9,122 bases of DNA from an uncultured Victivallaceae bacterium (GTDB taxonomy: Bacteria; Verrucomicrobiota; Lentisphaeria; Victivallales; Victivallaceae). Under the pieces are notes generated by a model, which was given only the letters and a program-made list of their open reading frames with translations, ran no database searches and was not told where the DNA came from. A program made the position numbers and the translations under genes. Shown piece by piece: positions 6,475 to 9,122 of the stretch (position 1 is the first letter of the stretch; each line of letters starts with the position of its first letter). The stretch spans positions 1-9,122 of the forward strand of contig CAKUKT010000089.1 of NCBI GenBank assembly GCA_934663655.1, in the 5' to 3' direction.

Positions 6475-8202
6475 ATGAAATTCGATAAAGACATTGTCAT
6501 CGCGATTGCGATATCTTTGGTGATAATTTTCGGCTGGGGTCCGTTGTGCAGCTACTTCGGCTGGTTTCAGGTAGCACCTCCGGCGACGGTGGTGGAGGAG
6601 TCGGAGGTGGTTCCGGCGGCGGAAGCTGGTACCGGTGAATCCGGCGCGCAAGTTGCTGTGGCGGCAGAGGCTGAGAAGATTGCCGAACTTCCTCCCGGTC
6701 CGGTGGTGGGGCTGGCCAACGAGTTGATGTGGCTTTCGATTGATGCCGGGCGGGGGGACATCGAATCGGTGACGATGTTCAAGTACCTCAATGCGGCCCG
6801 GACGGGGCAGGTGGTGCTGGATCGTGCGGGCGGTGATTTCGGGGCGTTGGGGGTGTTTTCGCTCGCCCATGAATGGCGTCCGGTGCGGCTGGTGCGGAGT
6901 GAATCGTCCGGTGATGAGCTGGCTGTGGTGCGGGAATTTCGCAATGAAGCGGGGCAGAGTTTCCTTTTGACGCAACGTTTCAGTTTATCGGCATCGAGTT
7001 ATGTAGTTAACTGCGCATATACATTTACCAATCCCGGGACGTTGCCGTTGCGGATCGATGATCTTGTGGTTGGCGGTGGAAATCTGGCGCCGTGGGCGGT
7101 TATTTCCGGGGATCGGGTGCGTATTCCGTCACACCGGTTGGATTATCTTACTGCGGATGGTTCGTATGCGGACATCAAGGCGAGCCGTTCGGAGGAGAAG
7201 TTCTTCGTGCGTCCGGCGCCGCTGGTGGACTGGGCGGCGGTCGGCAATAAATATTTCTGCACGATTCTGGATGGTGACAAACCCTACACGTTGTGGCAGG
7301 GGCGATACACGTTGCCGGGAACTCAGACGGCGCCTGAACACACGGTGATTTCGGTGGGGGCGGCACTTCCCGGTGAGACGCTGGCGTCCGGCGGGAGTGT
7401 GAATTTTGAATTTGAACTCTACACCGGCCCGAAGATCATTGCGGATCTTGACGGTTTCAATCCGACGACCGGGAAGGTGATGCATCTTGCGTGGGGGCCG
7501 CTGGACTATCTGGCGCGTCTGCTGTTGTGGATTCTGGTGAAACTGCATGCGGTGACCGACAGTTACGGAGTGAGCATTATTCTGCTGACGTTACTGGTGC
7601 GCATACTGTTTTTCCCGGTGACGGCCAAAGCTAATGCGTCGATGAAGCGGATGCAGGAATTTCAGCCGAAGATCAAGGAGCTGCGGGAGAAGTACAAGGA
7701 CAATCCGCAGTTGATGAATACCAAGATGATGGAGCTGTACCGGGCGGAGGGTATCAATCCTTTCGGCGGCTGTCTGCCGATACTGCTGCAGATTCCGGTG
7801 TTTTTCGCGTTGTACGCGACGCTGGACGGGGCGGTGGAGTTACGGCAGGAATCGTTCTTATGGTGCACCGATCTGGCGGCGGCGGATACGGTGGCCAGGA
7901 TCAATTTATATTTCTTTACTTTGCCGTTGAATCCGCTGGTGCTGGCGATGACAGGACTGATGATATTGCAGCAGCACCTGCAGCCGATGTCGGCGGATCC
8001 GATGCAAAGACGGATGATGGCATTTATGCCGATCGTGATGTTGTTCTTTTTCTATGATCTGCCTTCGGGGCTGACCCTGTACTGGACAGTGAGCAACATC
8101 TTCAGTATTATTCAATTGCTGCTTCTCCGCCGGAGCAGCCTCCCGAAAGCCGGTGCGAGTCCGGCGGCAGCGACCTCGGGAACTTCCAAAAAGGGAAACT
8201 AA
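6475..8202 (+). CDS. yidC: Membrane protein insertase YidC
   Basis: YidC/Oxa1/Alb3-family insertase that places membrane proteins into the inner membrane, alone or with Sec. The 575 residues follow the diderm layout. A first transmembrane helix (about 6-28) is followed by an Ala/Glu-rich linker (34-72) and the beta-sandwich periplasmic domain (about 75-335). The insertase core starts near 340. Within it are the conserved Arg of the hydrophilic groove (R376 in LTLLVRILFFP), the cytoplasmic coiled hairpin (FQPKIKELREKYKDNPQ), INPFGGCLPILLQIPVFFALY (427-447), VELRQESFLW (454-463), DPMQRRMMAFMPIVM and LPSGLTLYWTVSNI (529-542). The C-terminus is a short Ser/Ala/Lys tail. It lies 27 bases after yidD, with only a weak purine-rich stretch (AGAAAAAG) as ribosome site, and 3 bases before khpB. 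All key motifs are intact. Confidence 0.97.
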   Translation: MKFDKDIVIAIAISLVIIFGWGPLCSYFGWFQVAPPATVVEESEVVPAAEAGTGESGAQVAVAAEAEKIAELPPGPVVGLANELMWLSIDAGRGDIESVTMFKYLNAARTGQVVLDRAGGDFGALGVFSLAHEWRPVRLVRSESSGDELAVVREFRNEAGQSFLLTQRFSLSASSYVVNCAYTFTNPGTLPLRIDDLVVGGGNLAPWAVISGDRVRIPSHRLDYLTADGSYADIKASRSEEKFFVRPAPLVDWAAVGNKYFCTILDGDKPYTLWQGRYTLPGTQTAPEHTVISVGAALPGETLASGGSVNFEFELYTGPKIIADLDGFNPTTGKVMHLAWGPLDYLARLLLWILVKLHAVTDSYGVSIILLTLLVRILFFPVTAKANASMKRMQEFQPKIKELREKYKDNPQLMNTKMMELYRAEGINPFGGCLPILLQIPVFFALYATLDGAVELRQESFLWCTDLAAADTVARINLYFFTLPLNPLVLAMTGLMILQQHLQPMSADPMQRRMMAFMPIVMLFFFYDLPSGLTLYWTVSNIFSIIQLLLLRRSSLPKAGASPAAATSGTSKKGN

Positions 8203-8205
8203 GTC

Positions 8206-8808
8206 ATGGCTGAAAACGCTAAAATTGAAGCGCAAAAGGAGCGGGGGTTGACCGCTTTGAATCGGATGTTCGAATTGCTCGGACTGGAGGGTACGATCCG
8301 GATTGAGGAGCGCAACCAGCATCTGGCGGTGAAGATCGCGTCTGAAGATGCAGGTCGCATCATTGGTCGCAAGGGTCAGACGCTGGAGAGTCTGCAGTTG
8401 CTGGTGAACCGGATGATGTTCAAGGATGACGAGGAATTTCCGCGGGTGACGCTGGATATCGATGGCTATGCCAGCGGAGATCGTGAACCGCGTGAAGGTC
8501 GTCGTGAACGTCGTTCTGATGGAGAAGGGGAGCGCGAATCGTCACCGCGTCGTCGTTCATCGCGTCGTTCTGCAGAGGATGGCGAGTCCGGGGGGGAACG
8601 TTTTTCGCGTTCGCAGCTGGAACAGCGGGCGATAGATGCGGCGAAAGAGGTGAAGCGCTGGGGCGAACCGATCAAGATGCCGGAGATGAATGCGCACGAT
8701 CGTCGGATAATTCATCTGGCGTTGCAGGATGATCCGGAGATTTCGACGGAATCCGAGGGAGAGGGAGCGATGAAAAAAGTGGTGATTTCGTTGAAAAAGT
8801 CGGAATAG
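8206..8808 (+). CDS. khpB: KH/R3H RNA-binding protein KhpB (Jag/SpoIIIJ-associated family)
   Basis: RNA-binding protein of the Jag/KhpB family, normally encoded next to yidC. The 200 residues hold a KH domain (about 10-85) with the GXXG loop in RIIGRKGQTLESLQ (51-64). A very polar linker rich in Arg, Ser, Glu and Gly follows (about 92-135, with SPRRRSSRRS). The C-terminal R3H domain (about 138-198) has MNAHDRRIIHLALQ, where the Arg and His are spaced as required, followed by SEGEGAMKKVVIS. The N-terminal Jag_N domain of Firmicute versions is absent, as in many other phyla. AAGGG (8191-8195) sits 10 bases before the ATG, and yidC ends 3 bases upstream, so the two are surely co-transcribed. It is the last gene of the cluster. 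It probably binds RNA; its targets here are unknown. Confidence 0.93.
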   Translation: MAENAKIEAQKERGLTALNRMFELLGLEGTIRIEERNQHLAVKIASEDAGRIIGRKGQTLESLQLLVNRMMFKDDEEFPRVTLDIDGYASGDREPREGRRERRSDGEGERESSPRRRSSRRSAEDGESGGERFSRSQLEQRAIDAAKEVKRWGEPIKMPEMNAHDRRIIHLALQDDPEISTESEGEGAMKKVVISLKKSE

Positions 8809-8812
8809 CAGC

Positions 8813-8840
8813 TTGCAAAAGGGATATTTCGGGTTATATT
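8813..8840 (+). promoter_or_regulatory. Promoter of the tRNA-Pro gene
   Basis: The -35 box TTGCAA (8813-8818) and -10 box TATATT (8835-8840, within TATATTATAAAA) are 16 bases apart, starting 5 bases after the khpB stop. Transcription would begin near 8847, about 35 bases before the mature tRNA. The arrangement is the same as the promoter at 4393-4420. Confidence 0.6.
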
Positions 8841-8853
8841 ATAAAATATTGTA

Positions 8854-8878
8854 ATTGCCGGGGTAAAGATCCGGCAAT
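8854..8878 (+). other. Perfect 8-bp hairpin in the tRNA leader
   Basis: ATTGCCGG (8854-8861) and CCGGCAAT (8871-8878) pair perfectly around a 9-base loop and end 4 bases before the tRNA. There is no T-run after it, so it is not a classical terminator for khpB. It may fold in the pre-tRNA leader next to the RNase P cleavage site, or mark the 3' end of the khpB message. Either role is inferred. Confidence 0.5.
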
Positions 8879-8882
8879 ATGT

Positions 8883-8960
8883 CGGGGTGTGGCTCAGTCT
8901 GGCTAGAGCGCTGCGTTCGGGACGCAGAGGCCGGAGGTTCAAATCCTCTCACCCCGACCA
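8883..8960 (+). tRNA. tRNA-Pro (anticodon CGG), CCA encoded
   Basis: A full cloverleaf can be drawn. The acceptor stem is CGGGGTG with CACCCCG, the D stem is GCTC/GAGC with a 10-base loop, and the anticodon stem is CTGCG/CGCAG. The loop TTCGGGA gives anticodon CGG at 8918-8920, reading the proline codon CCG. The variable loop is 5 bases and the T arm is GGAGG-TTCAAAT-CCTCT. Discriminator A8957 is followed by an encoded CCA (8958-8960). The C1-G72 first pair is typical of bacterial tRNA-Pro. It has its own promoter upstream and a terminator downstream, so it can be transcribed separately from the khpB cluster. Confidence 0.97.
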
Positions 8961-8976
8961 TTTTCTTGATTCTCCG

Positions 8977-9002
8977 CCGACCGGTCTTCTGGTCGGTTTT
9001 TT
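8977..9002 (+). terminator. Rho-independent terminator of the tRNA-Pro gene
   Basis: CCGACC (8977-8982) pairs with GGTCGG (8991-8996) around an 8-base loop and is followed directly by six T (8997-9002). It lies 17 bases after the CCA end and is the clearest terminator in the window. Confidence 0.88.
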
Positions 9003-9004
9003 CG

Positions 9005-9116
9005 TTTCGGGGGTAAATTTGAGCTCAACTCGCGTTTTACCCGAAAGCGGAGAATCTCCACTTTTCTCTTATGAAGGTGTGTTTCAGACCCTCTCCCGGT
9101 AAATTCTCCGGGGGAG
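9005..9116 (+). repeat. Cluster of inverted repeats after the tRNA terminator
   Basis: There is no supported gene in this stretch, but several inverted repeats. TTTCGGGGGTAAA (9005-9017) faces TTTACCCGAAA (9036-9046), a match with a two-G bulge. The 10-bp palindrome TTGAGCTCAA (9019-9028) is nested inside. GGAGA-A-TCTCC (9049-9059) follows. Last, CTCCCGG (9093-9099) faces CCGGGGGAG (9108-9116). The final GGGGGAG could be a ribosome site for a gene just beyond the window. A structured 5' leader is possible but unproven. Confidence 0.4.
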
Positions 9117-9122
9117 TAAAAG

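Noticed and set aside
8940..8960. tRNA-Pro 3' end as an integration attachment site
   Set aside because: No direct copy of the tRNA 3' end and no integrase gene were found in the window.
9071..9122. Start of a new gene at ATG 9071, open to the window end
   Set aside because: Only 17 codons are visible, no ribosome site precedes it at a suitable distance, and it overlaps the inverted repeats.

Overview
The window is a chromosomal housekeeping segment from a diderm (Gram-negative-type) bacterium with a GC-rich genome. The diderm call rests on a YidC with a large periplasmic domain and on an MFS-acyltransferase-synthetase fusion of the LplT/Aas type. A member of the PVC group (Lentisphaerota or Kiritimatiellota-like) is possible, but that is a low-confidence inference. 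No mobile element, CRISPR array or rRNA was seen.

Left part (1-4480): a 5'-truncated gene encodes an MFS lysophospholipid-transporter-like domain fused to a PlsC-type acyltransferase and an acyl-ACP synthetase. It converges on a minus-strand DUF89 metal-dependent phosphatase gene. The DUF89 gene is divergent from a gene for a small secreted protein of unknown function. Between the last two lies a compact divergent promoter whose two -35 boxes sit in the arms of an inverted repeat.

Central and right part (5222-8808): the conserved cluster rpmH-rnpA-yidD-yidC-khpB (jag), all on the plus strand and tightly spaced, preceded by a good sigma70-type promoter. It makes ribosomal protein L34, the RNase P protein, the membrane insertion factor YidD, the YidC insertase and the KH/R3H RNA-binding protein KhpB. 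The rpmH-rnpA junction is unusual. It has a strong hairpin and a 67-bp imperfect tandem duplication that copies the rnpA ribosome binding site and start codon and creates a short upstream reading frame overlapping rnpA. RnpA also carries an N-terminal extension of about 75 residues.

Right end (8809-9122): a tRNA-Pro(CGG) gene with its own promoter, a leader hairpin, encoded CCA and a rho-independent terminator. It is followed by about 120 bases of dense inverted repeats with competing pairings and no supported gene.

Most interesting points: (1) the acyltransferase domain of the fusion has Arg where the catalytic His of the HX4D motif should be, while its synthetase motifs are intact; (2) the duplicated rnpA start region; (3) a shared promoter type, TTGCAA-N16/17-TATATT, found at all three TTGCAA sites that I could find in the window.
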